Positions 11,045-22,705 of a DNA stretch of 64,000 nt are shown here, piece after piece. How positions within the stretch are numbered: the first letter of the stretch is position 1; every line of letters starts with the position of its first letter. The DNA is taken from NCBI GenBank assembly GCA_016169945.1, contig JADLSH010000395.1:6352001-6416000 (forward strand). The letters are read 5' to 3'. Under the pieces are notes generated by a model. It ran no database searches and had not been told where the DNA came from. It worked only from the letters and a program-made list of their open reading frames with translations. Origin of the DNA: Trachythela sp. YZ-2020 (taxonomy: Eukaryota; Cnidaria; Anthozoa; Malacalcyonacea; Clavulariidae). A program made the translations under genes and the position numbers.

Positions 11045-14000
11045 TCACGAACACGATTGCGCTTCAACACCAGTTACTTCTGCCATTGTAGAATCGCCAT
11101 TTTTGGGTGGCGTCGTTGTACCTTCGCCATCTTGTCGTGGTTTCTCCGCGGGAGCTTCGGGTTCTGCCATTGTAGAATCGCCATTTTTGGGTGGCGTCGT
11201 TGTACCTTCGCCATCTTGTCGTGGTTTCTCCGCGGGAGCTTCGGGTTCTGCCATTGTAGAATCGCCATTTTCGGGTTGCGTCGTTGCACCTTCGCCCTTT
11301 TGTCGTAGTTTTTCCGCGGGAGCTTCGGGTTCTGCCATTGTAGAATCGCCATTTTCGGGTTGCGTCGTTGTACCTCCGCCATCTTGTCGTGGTTTCTCCG
11401 CGGGAGCTGCGGGTTCTGCCGTTGTAGAATCGCCATTTTCAGGTTGCGTCGTTGTACTTTCGCCCTCTTGTCGTGGTTTCTTCGCGGGGGCTTGGGGATT
11501 TTCGGCGCTTTCTTCTTCGTCGTTGGGTTTTCGCTTGAAGGGAACAAACAAAGTGAATATACATTGTTTAAGGTTCCTTATGTTTTCACAGGGGAAGCAA
11601 CGTTTCTCTAGATTTACCTAATTTGGGAACACCCTCTACCATGTGAGGGTCTATACATGAAAACATTGTACATGCCTGCCTGTACATGTCTCTCAAATAT
11701 TTCGAGAAAACGGGGTTTAATTTTATTTGGCAGTAATAAAAGAAAATAAAGGACGAAAATGCGTGCGGGAGAAAAGGCGGGCGGAATTATTATATTATTA
11801 TAAAACTTTATTTAAAGAGGGTAACATATGACAGTCCGCTTAAAGATGGTCCTCAAGCTACATTAGGATACAATATTAAAAATAAGGAAATCCAAATAGA
11901 TTAACATATTGAACAGTTAAATAAGATATATACCTATAATTAGAGTTTCTATCTATTAAAATTCCTAGAGTTACTATGTACTAAAAAGGTGGTCAACGTT
12001 ATATTTATCTAAAAATATTTTCTTTCAAGTATTTTTAAAAGAGTTGACAAATGGTTTCTGACGAAATGCTGGAGGTAAACTATTCCAAGTTTTAATTCCC
12101 GATACCCTGAATGATCTTTCTCCTTCGGTCTCACGTATATATCGCGAGCAAACTACATTAATATGTCCATGTCTAGTGACTCTAGAATGTACATCTGTAT
12201 TACGTAGCAACATCTCAGTAATATAACCAGGACTTTCTTCATTTATTCTTTATCGAAATCTTTGAGAGATGGACCTGGGTTGGATTTATCGCAAAAGAGA
12301 ATTCTTTTCAAATGGGCCTTGTATTAAAAGTTGCTTGTTAAAAATTCTTACAACTGAGCAGTCACGTCTGAGGATCCACAATGAAAGGTTTTGCGGGACG
12401 AGAGGTAACGGGAACGAGATCCAAGGGAGAAAAGTAGAGGGTTGGGATTTAAAGAAGTTTGGAGACGCGGGGTAAAAAATATCTAAGGAATAATACAGAA
12501 TAAGTATCCGGGATGTAAATTGTGGACCCACTGGTCTAAAGTTGCAAATTCTGGATCTCCGACAGGGCCATGTGGTGCGAGAAGAGCATTGAAGAAAATT
12601 CAGGAAGGTCACATTTGTCAAAGAGGGTAAAAACATGCAATATCTTTCAGGAAATGGTGGACTGATGGAAATATTGAAGTTAAACCGATAGATTAACATA
12701 CCTTTTTTCTGACAAGATGACTGATGTCATTGGTGGGTTTATCCTGTAAGGTTACAAAATACATCCACTCAGTTTTTTCAATGAAACAGCGAATTTGTTG
12801 ATAATTAGGGAGTAAAGATAAAACTCCATTTTGAAAGATAGATGTGACTACACGTTTCTAATACAAATAATTGGATTATATAGGGTACCTATATTTTGCT
12901 GCACAAGTTTATTAAACTGCAAACGTCCAGTTACGATAACGAATATATGGACTTAAAACGTACATACATACATGATTCAGCTCACTCCCCGTTGGGGCTT
13001 TTCAGTGACCGATTACATCAAGTATCTCGCTTACCTATATTATGTACGTAGCCTACATTATCTATTTTTACAACAATTGTGATATTACTTTCCTAATCTG
13101 TATATCCTAACCCACCCAGTCAACTTTCAATTCCCAGTGGGAGGAAACCGGAGTGCCCGGAGAAAACCCACGACTTTCGGCAGAGCGTTGACTTACTCTT
13201 TTCACATGAGTGTGATGAGTATAGTCCTCAGCGAGAATCGAACTCAAGACTCAGAGGTGAAAGGCGCTTGCCCTGACGACTGCGCCACCGAAGCCCCAAA
13301 CGTGTAATATTTATTCACAAACGAAGCAAATCGAATTAGAATGTTATTCTAACCTGTGTATTATGCCTGCAGTAATAAATCATTAATACAAATTATATAC
13401 TTACCGAACAAGTGCTGCTACACGTAGATGTGCTACCTTGAGTTCCTATTGATGTTAGTCCCAACTGCAAGATTGAAAGTAAAAATGCACTGACGTTTTA
13501 CTTCACAAAACTAAACGTATGATTTCACTTTGCCCCCCCCCCGCCCCCCCCCCCCCTATAGACAAGGAGAAAGACAAGCTGAAATTCATACCTTCTCTTT
13601 AATATTACTTTTCAATCTCTCGTTTTCATTCTTTGCGTCCTGACACTACGAATAAACGTAAAGCAAAATTTGTAGCTTTTTATAGTATTAAATTTTGAGA
13701 CGCGCAAACTGGGGGAGACTTCGCATAATATTAGGGTACGAATTTAGGTCGTCAACATGAATCCCGTCCTTCTGCTGCAATTCAGTCCTAAAACGTTCAT
13801 GGCTCAAACTCGATGCAATTGCTTAAATATTACAACCTAGTTATTCCCAGTTAACCGGACATCATTCAGACAAATACTTTATTGAATTATTAGGGCTCCC
13901 TCCGCACATCCTAGTGTCCGCCATCGCCCATTGATCAGTTTCGACTAACCTTCTCCTTGACCTCAGGTAATAAATCATTAAGTTCAGCGAGTTCTTTCCT

Positions 14001-17000
14001 GTCTTTAACCAAGGGGTCATCGTCTGAAGCCTTGCCTTTACCTTTGTCCTGTTGTTCTGCTCCTTCAATTCTTGTTTTAATGTTCTTCAATCTTAGTTCA
14101 AGTACTTCAGCTGCGTTACCGTAATGGCTAGCTGATTCTTCATACATCATGGACAAAGTGTACGCCAAACCTAGATTATAGTATCTTGCAATGAGTTAAG
14201 GATAACATTGGTCCACAGATGTTAAAAGTATCTCTCTGGTCCTGGATTGTTAAATATAATCTAAACTAAAAACTTTCAAAGAACTAAGACTTGAACTTGA
14301 CTTGACAATGAGACTGAGGCTTCGCGTAGTTAAATTTAACGAGTATGACGTCGGTATATATAATGAATTAGCTGTCTTCCACAAGAATATCTTTACCTTG
14401 TTGGCCGATGACGTCATCCCTAGAGTATATTAAGGAGGCACGTTGTGATCATTCCTGTTGAACTGACACAATACTGGAGTGCCCAAACATTGGGACGTGA
14501 CAATTTGCTATGGGATGACATTCATTTACTTAAACCAGAAAAGCGATAATGTCTGACATTATACCTGGTTGCTGTGATGATCTCAACCTTCAAATTCAAT
14601 GGACAAGTTTCTTATCAAACGGACCTGCTTGATGATGTAGTACAACGAAATCACATATAAATCACTTATAAAAGATACGTCTCTGCAAGAAGTCTGTCAT
14701 CCGGTTTCAGCAAGTTCTTCTGAATGTTAAGACATTTTGTCAATTCGCTTACAGCTTCAGAGAATTGCTCTGTCAAAATATGACACACAAAATATTGATC
14801 ACATTTCCTAAATTATATACTGTAGTTAACTGCACCTCGCGTTAAATTTACATTCACACAATGTTATTATTACTACCTTGCTCCATATGTATTTCTCCCA
14901 ACAGCAAGTGGGCTTGTGCCAGTTTTAACTGCATTTCTGTATTGTTATGTCTAAAAAACAAGTACAGTACAATTTTCAATCCGACAAAGCCCTCTGGCAA
15001 AGTACTCGGTCACAATTGAAAACGTTTTGATATGGCAGTGAATAAGCGCACATTCTGTTACAAAAATAATTATGCTTCTCTGGTTCTAGAAATACAAACC
15101 TTTTAAAAATGATCCTTGCTAACTCAAGTGATTCCCAAGCAAGTTGTATTGTAGAAATTGGACCATCATCTATTGTCTAAAGGGAAGTGCGCGGAATGGA
15201 AATACGATTACAGCTAAGGTAAGCTATCCGTATTAGAGAGGTGTCAGTATTAGAGAGATGTCCGTATTAGAGAGGTGTCCGTATTAGAGAGATGTCCGTA
15301 TTAGAGAGGTGTCCGTATTAGAGAGATGTCCGTATTAGAGAGGTGTCCGTATTAGAAAGGTGTCCGTATTAGAAAGATGTCCGTATTAGAGAGGTGTCCG
15401 TATTAGAGAGATGTCCGTATTAGAGAGGTGTCCGTATTAGAGAGATGTCCGTATTAGAGAGGTGTCCGTATTAGAGAGGTGTCCGTATTAGAGAGGTGTC
15501 CGTATTAGAAAGATGTCCGTATTAGAGAGGTGTCCGTGTTAGAGAGTTGTCCGTATTAGAGAGATGTCAGTATTAGAGAGGTGTCCGTATTAGAGAGGTG
15601 TCCGTATTAGAGAGGTGTCCGTACTGGAGAGGTGTCCGTATTAGAGAGGTGTCCGTATTAGAGAGGTGTCCGTATTAGAGAGGTGTCCGTATTAGAGGTG
15701 TCCGTATTAGAGAGGTGTCCGTATTAGAGAGGTGTCCGTATTAGAGAGGTGTCCGTATTAGAGGTGTCCATATTAGAGAGTCGTCCGTATTAGAGAGGTG
15801 TCCGTATTAGAGGTGTCCGTATTAGAGAGGTGTCCGTATTAGAGAGGTGTCCGTATTAGAGAGGTGTCCGTATTAGAGAGGTGTCCGTATTAGAGAGGTG
15901 TCCGTATTAGAGAGGTGTCTGTATTAGAGAGGTGTCCGTATTAGAGAGGTGTCCGTATTAGACGTGTCCGTATTAGAGAGGTGTCCGTATTAGAGAGGTG
16001 TCCGTATTAGAGATGTCCGTATTAGAGAGGTGTCCGTATTAGAGAGGTGTCCGTATTAGAGAGGTGTCCGTATTAGAGAGGTGTCCGTATTAGAGAGGTG
16101 TCCGTATTAGAGAGGTGTCCGTATTAGAGAGGTGTCCGTATTAGAGAGATGTCCGTATTAGAGATGTCCGTATTAGAGAGGTGTCCGTATTAGAGAGGTG
16201 TCCGTATTAGAGAGGTGTCCGTATTAGAGAGGTGTCCGTATTAGAGAGGTGTCCGTATTAGAGAGGTGTCCGTATTAGAGAGGTGTCCGTATTAGAGAGG
16301 TGTCCGTATTAGAGGTGTCCGTATTAGAGAGGTGTCCGTATTAGAGGTGTCCGTATTAGAGAGGTGTCCGTATTAGAGAGGTGTCCGTATTAGAGAGGTG
16401 TCCGTATTAGAGAGGTGTCCGTATTAGAGAGGTGTCCGTATTAGAGGTGTCCGTATTAGAGAGGTGTCCGTATTAGAGAGGTGTCCGTATTAGAGAGGTG
16501 TCCGTATTAGAGAGGTGTCCGTATTAGAGGTGTCCGTATTAGAGAGGTGTCCGTATTAGAGAGGTGTCCGTATTAGAGAGGTGTCCGTATTAGAGAGGTG
16601 TCCGTATTAGAGAGGTGTCCGTATTAGAGAGGTGTCCGTATTAGAGAGGTGTCGTATTAGAGAGGTGTCCGTATTAGAGAGGTGTCCGTATTAGAGAGGT
16701 GTCCGTATTAGAGAGGTGTCCGTATTAGAGAGGTGTCCGTATTAGAGAGGTGTCAGTATTAGAGGTGTCCGTATTAGAGGTGTCCGTATTAGAGAGGTGT
16801 CCGTATTAGAGAGGTGTCCGTAGTAGAGAGGTGTCCGTATTAGAGAGGTGTCCGTATTAGAGAGGTGTCCGTATTAGAGAGGTGTCCGTATTAGAGAGGT
16901 GTCCGTATTAGAGAGGTGTCAGTATTAGAGGTGTCCGTATTAGAGGTGTCCGTATTAGAGAAATGTCCGTATTAGAGAGGTGTCCGTATTAGAGAGGTGT

Positions 17001-20000
17001 CCGTATTAGAGAGGTGTCCGTATTAGAGAGGTGTCCGTATTAGAGAGGTGTCCGTATTAGAGGTGTCCGTATTAGAGGTGTCCGTATTAGAGAGGTGTCC
17101 GTATTAGAGAGGTGTCCGTATTAGAGAGGTGTCCGTATTAGAGAGGTGTCCGTATTAGAGAGGTGTCCGTATTAGAGAGGTGTCCGTATTAGAGAGGTGT
17201 CCGTATTAGAGAGGTGTCCGTATTAGAGGTGTCCGTATTAGAGAGGTGTCCGTATTAGAGAGGTGTCCGTATTAGAGAGGTGTCCGTATTAGAGAGGTGT
17301 CCGTGTTAGAGAGGTGTCCGTATTAGAGAGGTGTCCGTGTTAGAGAGGTGTCCGTATTAGAGAGGTGTCCGTATTAGAGAGCTGTCCGTATTAGAGAGGT
17401 GTCCGTATTAGAGGTGTCCGTATTAGAGGTGTCCGCACTAGAGGTGTTCGTACTAGAGGTGTCCGTACTAGAGGTGTCTGTACTAGAGGTGTCCGTACTA
17501 GAGGTGTCCGTATTAGAGAGATGTCCGTATCAGAGAGGTGTCCGTATTAGAGATGTCCGTATCAGAGAGGTGTCCGTATTAGAAAGGTGTTCGTATTAGA
17601 GATGTCCGTATCAGAAAGGCGTCCGTACTAGAGACATGTCCGTATTAAAGAGGTGTCCGTATTAGAGAGATGTCCGTATTAGAGAGGTGTCCGTATTAGA
17701 CGTGTCCGTATTAGAGAGGTGTCCGTATTAGAGATGTCCGTATTAGAGAGGTGTCCGTATTAGAGAGGTGTCCGTACTAGACGTGTCCGTATTAGAGACG
17801 TGTCCGTATTAGAGAGGTGTCCGTACTAGACGTGTCCGTATTAGAGAGGTGTCCGTATTAGAGAGGTGTCCGTATTAGAGAGGTGTCCGTATTAGAGAGG
17901 TGTCCGTATTAGAGAGATGTCCGTATTAGAGAGGTGTCCGTATTAGAGAGGTGTCCATATTAGAGAGGTGTCCGTATTAGAGAGATGTCCGTATTAGAGA
18001 GGTGTCCGTATTAGAGAGATGTCCGTATTAGAGAGGTGTCCGTATTAGAGAGGTGTCCGTATTAGAGAGGTGTCCGTATTAGAGAGGTGTCCGTATTAGA
18101 GAGGTGTCCGTACTAGACGTGTCCGTATAGACGTGTCCGTATTAGAGAGGTGTGTTATAGAGTGTTTCTATTTTATGGCCGGATTTATACTTAGACTTAT
18201 GATCCGTCTGGATGAACCTTGATAAAGAAAAGATAGTTCGTCTGATAAACGTGACAAACAGACAGATCATCCTGTAGTTCGTCTGATAAACGTGACAAAC
18301 AGACAGATCATCCTGTAGTTCGTCTATTCAGAGGAACTTACGTGTGGTTCGTCTTCACAGTCTATGTGCATGAATACAGCATGCTAGTATTGATTGTGCT
18401 AGCTTGTCTTGATAGTTTGTCTTGATAGTTTGTCTTGTGTTTATACTACAGTTACTGATACAGATGATCCTCCAACTCTTGACATTATTTGTCCATAGAC
18501 TAGTATAAATCAGGCCAATAAGAGCTTTATTTCAAAGCTCAAATCTCATACAGAAAACTATATACCTCCTCATCATTGACATCTTTATCTTTGTTGTCAT
18601 TATCATCTTTCTGTTCTCCTGTTGTCTTGCTTTCCTGTCCTGTTGTGTCATCTTTCTGTCCTTCCTCCTTTGCCTGATCTTCATTTGCAGGAACAACCTC
18701 ATCTACTTCCTTCTGCTCATCACTCATACTTTCTTTACTGCTTTTATTTTTGTCTTGAGAAACATCTTTGTTATCATTTTCTTGACTTTCTTGCTTAATG
18801 TTATCTTTGTTTTTATCACTGGATGTAGGCTGCATCTTGTTTTCTTCTGTTTTATTTTCTGCCATTTTTTCCTCCATATGTTCTCCAGTTTTTGCATCAG
18901 CTGGTTTCTCCATACTTGTCCCTGTCTTGTCATCCTTGTTAGTATTACCTTTATTATCATCAGCCAACTTGGTTTCTATCTTTCCCTCTGTTCCATCTTC
19001 TTCCATTTCTTCCTCTGTACTTCCCTTCCCTGGCTTCTCTTCATCAGTCTGTGTTGTTTCAGCAGTATTGTCTTCTGCTGTAGTTTCAACAATTGTTGGT
19101 AGTTTGTTGTTTGAACTACTCTCAGCAGAACCACCACCAGCACCACCTTGTTCTTCTAAAACAGAGAAACCTTATTGCATTATATTAAAAGCCATGACAT
19201 TAACAGAACAAGTACTATAACCAAAACCACAAATGCACTATACAGTCACATTCCTAACTGTTTTGACATGAAAACATGATATGTTATTTTGGGCAAGAGG
19301 ATATGCATCAGTGGTTTTGGTAATATGTACAATTTAACAATGCTAACTGTAGAAAAGTTTCAAATTAGGTATCAATACTTTTGGGTAAAGATATATTGAA
19401 ACATTGTACTGTAGTAATACCATTGTATTATAGAAAAGATGACAAGATATCGTTTTAATTACCTAATTTATATACAAGGCTTACAAGAGACATTTTTTAT
19501 TTACCACATAGCATTATAGCTTAAATTATTTAACAGCATTTAACTTAAAATATGAAACAGTTTAGTTTCATTCATAAATTTAAATGCGCATTGGGATAAA
19601 TGACAGTAGTGTGATTGAAATAAAGATTTTGAACTAAGTAAGACTAAAAACAAGGATTTTGAACTAAATATGGTTTCATTGGTGTTTACCGGTGTCCATG
19701 TTGGTATCATCATCACTGTCAGGTAATTCTTCTTCAACAGCTATACAAAACAGATATTTTTTGTCTTACAACTAAATTACTGGATAAAACATTGTACGAG
19801 ATGAAATTCTGTTATAATTTAGATAGTGTTGAACACAAAGATGATTGAGGGACATGAGACAGTCCTCACATTACCTTCTTTAAGTGCACTTCCCAAGACT
19901 CCATTCTCCAATCTATAAGGAACATGTAAAGTTTTGTTGTTGAAGACAAGTATTGTGAACAAAAACACATAAAAACTATAAGTCATGTGAGAAATGAACA

Positions 20001-21676
20001 GATTTCAAAATAAAAAATCATGTCAACAGTACTTAACTTTGTTATGATGATATATTTATTGAAACTAATACCCTGTATTGTAGTCCAGCTTGTTCATATT
20101 TGTCATAAACATAATAACAGAATTACTGGGGTACATTTAAGGATGTAAAAGCATTACCTTGCTAATTCTAAAAGACTTTTACCATACTGAAAATGAGCAT
20201 CACTACATTCATTGGACAGTGCTCCATATTTTTTACTCCTGCAGAATAATAAAATACATGTAACTAATTTTTTTGAAAGGAAAACCTATTATACCTTCAC
20301 ATTTCAAGGAAAAAGTCCCAGGTGTTACTTGGATAACCACACTAAATACTCATGTCACTTATTGACAATGCATAGGTACAATGCATCCTAATGCTTCCTC
20401 TTCTACTAATTGTCTAAAGCCCCATACAGATGAGCAAGTTTTCCTTCACAAGTTCCTTGACAAGTTTATTTGTTCGTGTGTACGACAAACAAGTTTTTTT
20501 ATCAATTTATGAAAAACTGGTATGAATAGCTTTTAAACAAGGCTCCTTGTAAAGGAAAACTTGTCATTTTTTGTCATACACACGAGCAAATAGAACTTGT
20601 CAAGGAAAACTTGCTCATCTGTGCAGGGCTTAACACTATATATGACTTTAATTATCAGTGGGAGCCAATGGGAAGGTTCTAGGCACAAAAATCATAGCAT
20701 TTTGCTGCAATAGATTTCTTAAAAATAGTTTAGTTGAATCATCATACAACAGCATTTAACTTTGATTATGAAAACATATATAGTTGGCAAGACAAAATCT
20801 CTAGCTTTATGGCAACAGTCGAATGTCAGACTGGGTGGAGATAATATGGGGCACATACAGGAGGGGGCCAGGGGTTGGTCGCCCAGACTGTGTATTGTAC
20901 AGGGTGTCCCAAAAAAAAAGTCACCCTTTAGAAATCACTCTTGTGCGTTATTATTATACCTTTGGGAATTTAATTTAATTGTACATGTATTTACAACTTC
21001 CCTTCGTCCAAATAATTTAAAGCGACGTATAAGTTGTTATGACAAATACTCGTTGCTCTGTAGTCAGTTGAACGATTCTTACTCGAACTGACGGTAAGAC
21101 AAATTTATAATTTGACATTTTTGTGTTGCTGTTCTTTTTAGAAGCTATTTTAAATTCCCAGAGGTATAACAACGCACGTTTAACAACAAGAGTGATTTCT
21201 TTCTATAGGGGGACTTTTTTGGGACACCCTGTACTGTGTGTAATATTGAGTATGGGCATACAGATTACACAACATTTGGCTTGTATATTACCACCATTAA
21301 ATTGATAGAAATATTCAAAAAAGCAACCATAATATTACATAAAACTTACAACATGAGACATGCAACTTCAAAGCATTTTACTGCTTCAATGATTTCATCA
21401 CACACAAAATGTCGTTTGCCTTGACTCATCAGTTTGTTCACTTCTTCTTTACTAAACAAGGTATTTCATAGCATGAAATTTAATAAAATCAATCACGTTG
21501 GTCGTTGTTAATAATGTTAAAATACCGAGAAAAAATGTGCAAATTTGTACAGTACACTTTCGAGTTTCGATTGACACTTGTGCAAAATCGTTTTAAATCT
21601 AAATAAAAGATGTCAAATGCACACACCTAAATGTAGAAGTTGAGGAAGTTGGCTGTTCATCTTGTACAGAAGCCAT
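11045..21676 (-). CDS. NASP: NASP histone chaperone (SHNi-TPR protein)
   Basis: Nuclear chaperone for H3-H4 (and H1) histones. Exons in transcript order: 21676-21627, 21451-21350, 20238-20158, 19912-19875, 19740-19690, 19155-18566, 15176-15100, 14950-14877, 14769-14679, 14184-13950, 13639-13592, 13464-13405, 12743-12702, 11533-11045. All phases agree, giving 675 residues and a TGA stop. It starts MASVQDEQ. TPR1 (LMSQGKRHFV...CFEVACLML) is in residues 17-51. TPR-like KKYGALSNEC...YGKSLLELAR is at 51-78. An acidic, Lys/Glu/Asp-rich tract at 108-304 interrupts the TPRs, as in vertebrate NASP. Further TPR segments are WESLELARIIF, AQAHLLLGEIHME and YYNLGLAYTLSMMYEES with its coiled coil LLPEVKEK (385-463). 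DISHLVRKK followed by RKPNDEEES (about 505-522) is the family's C-terminal signature. The last exon then has five 28-residue repeats. Introns contain a SINE, MITEs and the 17-bp array. Confidence 0.95.
11079..11498 (-). repeat. five 84-bp coding tandem repeats in the NASP last exon
   Basis: The units start about every 84 bases (11079, 11163, 11247, 11331, 11415), encoding 28 residues each. Each reads roughly PAEKPRQDGEG, TTTPPKNGDS or TTTQPENGDS, then TMAEPEA. Because 84 is a multiple of three, all six frames stay open, which creates overlapping spurious frames on both strands. The protein region is Pro/Glu/Lys-rich and probably disordered. Confidence 0.9.
11790..12240 (-). mobile_element. 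3' fragment of a non-LTR retrotransposon (LINE)
   Basis: In NASP intron 13. The minus-strand frame 12213-12025 ends in SFRVSGIKTWNSLPPAFRQK, the typical end of CR1/L2-like reverse transcriptases (xWNSLPxxxR). An AT-rich 3' region follows. No 5' part is present, as expected for truncated LINE insertion. Confidence 0.75.
12961..13297 (-). mobile_element. full-length tRNA-derived SINE, family A
   Basis: Read on the minus strand from 13297, the head is GGGGCTTCGGTGGCGCAGTC, then box B GAGTTCGATTCTC. The body has a CTCCGGGCACTCCGG-type central motif and ACTGGGTGGGTTAGG. The tail is ATGTATGTATG. It lies in NASP intron 12 in the same direction as the gene. Related copies are at 4353 and 8995. Confidence 0.9.
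13534..13556. repeat. poly-C tract
   Basis: An almost pure run of C with one G, in NASP intron 11. Similar runs occur at about 49388-49403, 60660-60671 and 61502-61515, with G runs at 7999 and 22138. Lengths in such runs are error-prone in assemblies. Confidence 0.8.
15226..18152. repeat. 17-bp minisatellite filling NASP intron 6
   Basis: About 170 head-to-tail copies of GTCCGTATTAGAGAGGT (plus-strand phase). There are many 15-base variants lacking one GA, and local blocks of sub-variants such as TACTAGAGGT at 17430-17500 and AGAGAGAT units near both ends. It takes up about 2.9 of the 3.4 kb of NASP intron 6, starting 50 bases from the exon-7 acceptor. The transcribed (minus) unit is ACCTCTCTAATACGGAC. 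No unique spacers, so not CRISPR. Confidence 0.97.
18235..18316. repeat. 41-bp tandem duplication
   Basis: Two exact adjacent copies beginning AGTTCGTCTGATAAACG, with a third partial copy starting at 18317. Just beside the 17-bp array in the same intron. Near 18405-18440 a 17-base word around CTTGATAGTTTGT is also repeated. Confidence 0.85.
20418..20630. mobile_element. Harbinger-like MITE in NASP intron 2
   Basis: Inverted ends are AGCCCCATACAGATGAGCAA and the complement of TTGCTCATCTGTGCAGGGCT, flanked by TAA on both sides (20415-20417, 20631-20633). A 3-base TWA duplication is the hallmark of PIF/Harbinger elements. 213 bases, non-coding. Confidence 0.75.
20900..21231. mobile_element. mariner-like deletion derivative
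   Basis: Inverted ends CAGGGTGTCCCAAAAAA and complement, flanked by TA on both sides. Subterminal words AAATCACTCTTGTG and GGGAATTTAA also recur inverted. Interior words (ACTCGTTGCTCTG, GTCAGTTGA) match the larger element at 40893-41461, which keeps a transposase fragment, so this is a shrunken relative. Confidence 0.85.
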
Positions 21677-21790
21677 TTCGAAGATATACAGACAAATCTA
21701 GCGGTTCAAGAAGCCAGAAACTCTGATCAACTTTGGCAATGAAGCTTTCTGTCTTTCCCGCGAAATATTCCCGCGTATATAAAGCTCGGC
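21677..21790 (-). promoter_or_regulatory. NASP promoter region with E2F-like site
   Basis: At 21754-21765, 78-89 bases upstream of the NASP ATG, lies TTTCCCGCGAAA, a textbook E2F site read on either strand. A second half-site-like word ATTCCCGCG follows at 21767-21775. NASP genes are expressed in S phase in animals, so the motif fits. A TATATAAAG at 21776-21784 points along the plus strand, away from NASP. The transcription start is not known. Confidence 0.6.
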
Positions 21791-22705
21791 TCCACACTCC
21801 ACAGACCTTTAACCGCGTGTGTGTTAAATTAATACATGATTTTACTATAGAGTTTTACATTTTAATTATATTCGTACCTTTTTGTTTTGAAATTTTGTTT
21901 TTTTGAAGCTTTATAGCCAGTTCAGCATAGTTAGTACAGTAAGCTATTGTTTTGCTTGCGCGCAGATCATAAGTGCGCGAAATTAAAACTGAGCGAAAAA
22001 TAGTGTGCGCGAAAACTGCTGCTGTGACATTACTGACATGGGCGAAAAATAATCCGTACCGTGTGTAAACGGACCCCCTCCCCCACTTTTCTTCAGAACC
22101 ACTGTTGTAATTCTTCCAAAACTGAGGAGAAACTATTGGGGGGGGGGGCAAGGAAAATATCCCCACCAATCTACAGTCTTACAATCCTTACCAATAAGCC
22201 ATGGCTTATAAACGTAATAGTATAATCTGTATAATATCTGTATAATCTTAACCACAGAATGCAGGAAATCGTGTTTCAGGGACTCTATATGTCGCGAAAT
22301 AGCGACAAACACTTTAGTACTTTAGATTATAGTTCCACTAACCTCATAGATATGAAATTACACACCTTTAATAACATAGATCTAGCACACGTCATATTAA
22401 TGTACAATTTATGGTAACCACAAAACGTACTCGAACTTGATTGGCTAAGATAATTCACATGGATAAAATTACACTCGCACTTTACACACACTACACTGTA
22501 TATAGTTTTTCACTGACTCGCTTGACGAGAGTATGAATTGTAAGTAAATATACATTTAAAACCACTGTGTGGATCGTCCGTCGTTGTTTACAACCATTAT
22601 TGAAAGAACCTCCGCTTGCTGTTCTCGATTGTTGAAGAGACGCTGATACACAACGCAAATTATACCCAAACGAGAGACGATCGAGACATTTGTGCCGTGA
22701 CCAGG
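21791..22705. other. intergenic region with possible LTR remnant
   Basis: No gene recognised. Just before the BEL/Pao coding remnant, 22250-22600 could be a 5' LTR or leader, but no matching 3' LTR exists in the window, so LTR limits cannot be set. G-run at about 22138-22148. Confidence 0.35.

Noticed and set aside
11031..11621. Plus-strand protein of 196 codons, and the alternative minus-strand 157-codon frame
   Set aside because: Shadows of the NASP last exon, kept open by its 84-bp repeats. Only the RKPNDEEES frame fits the NASP C-terminus and upstream phases.
17399..17599. Repetitive VSVLE peptide frame
   Set aside because: Arises from a run of 15-bp variant units of the minisatellite.
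18755..19220. Plus-strand hydrophobic frames that look like membrane proteins
   Set aside because: Antisense of the acidic NASP exon 6; complement of Glu/Asp/Lys codons gives Phe/Leu/Ser runs.
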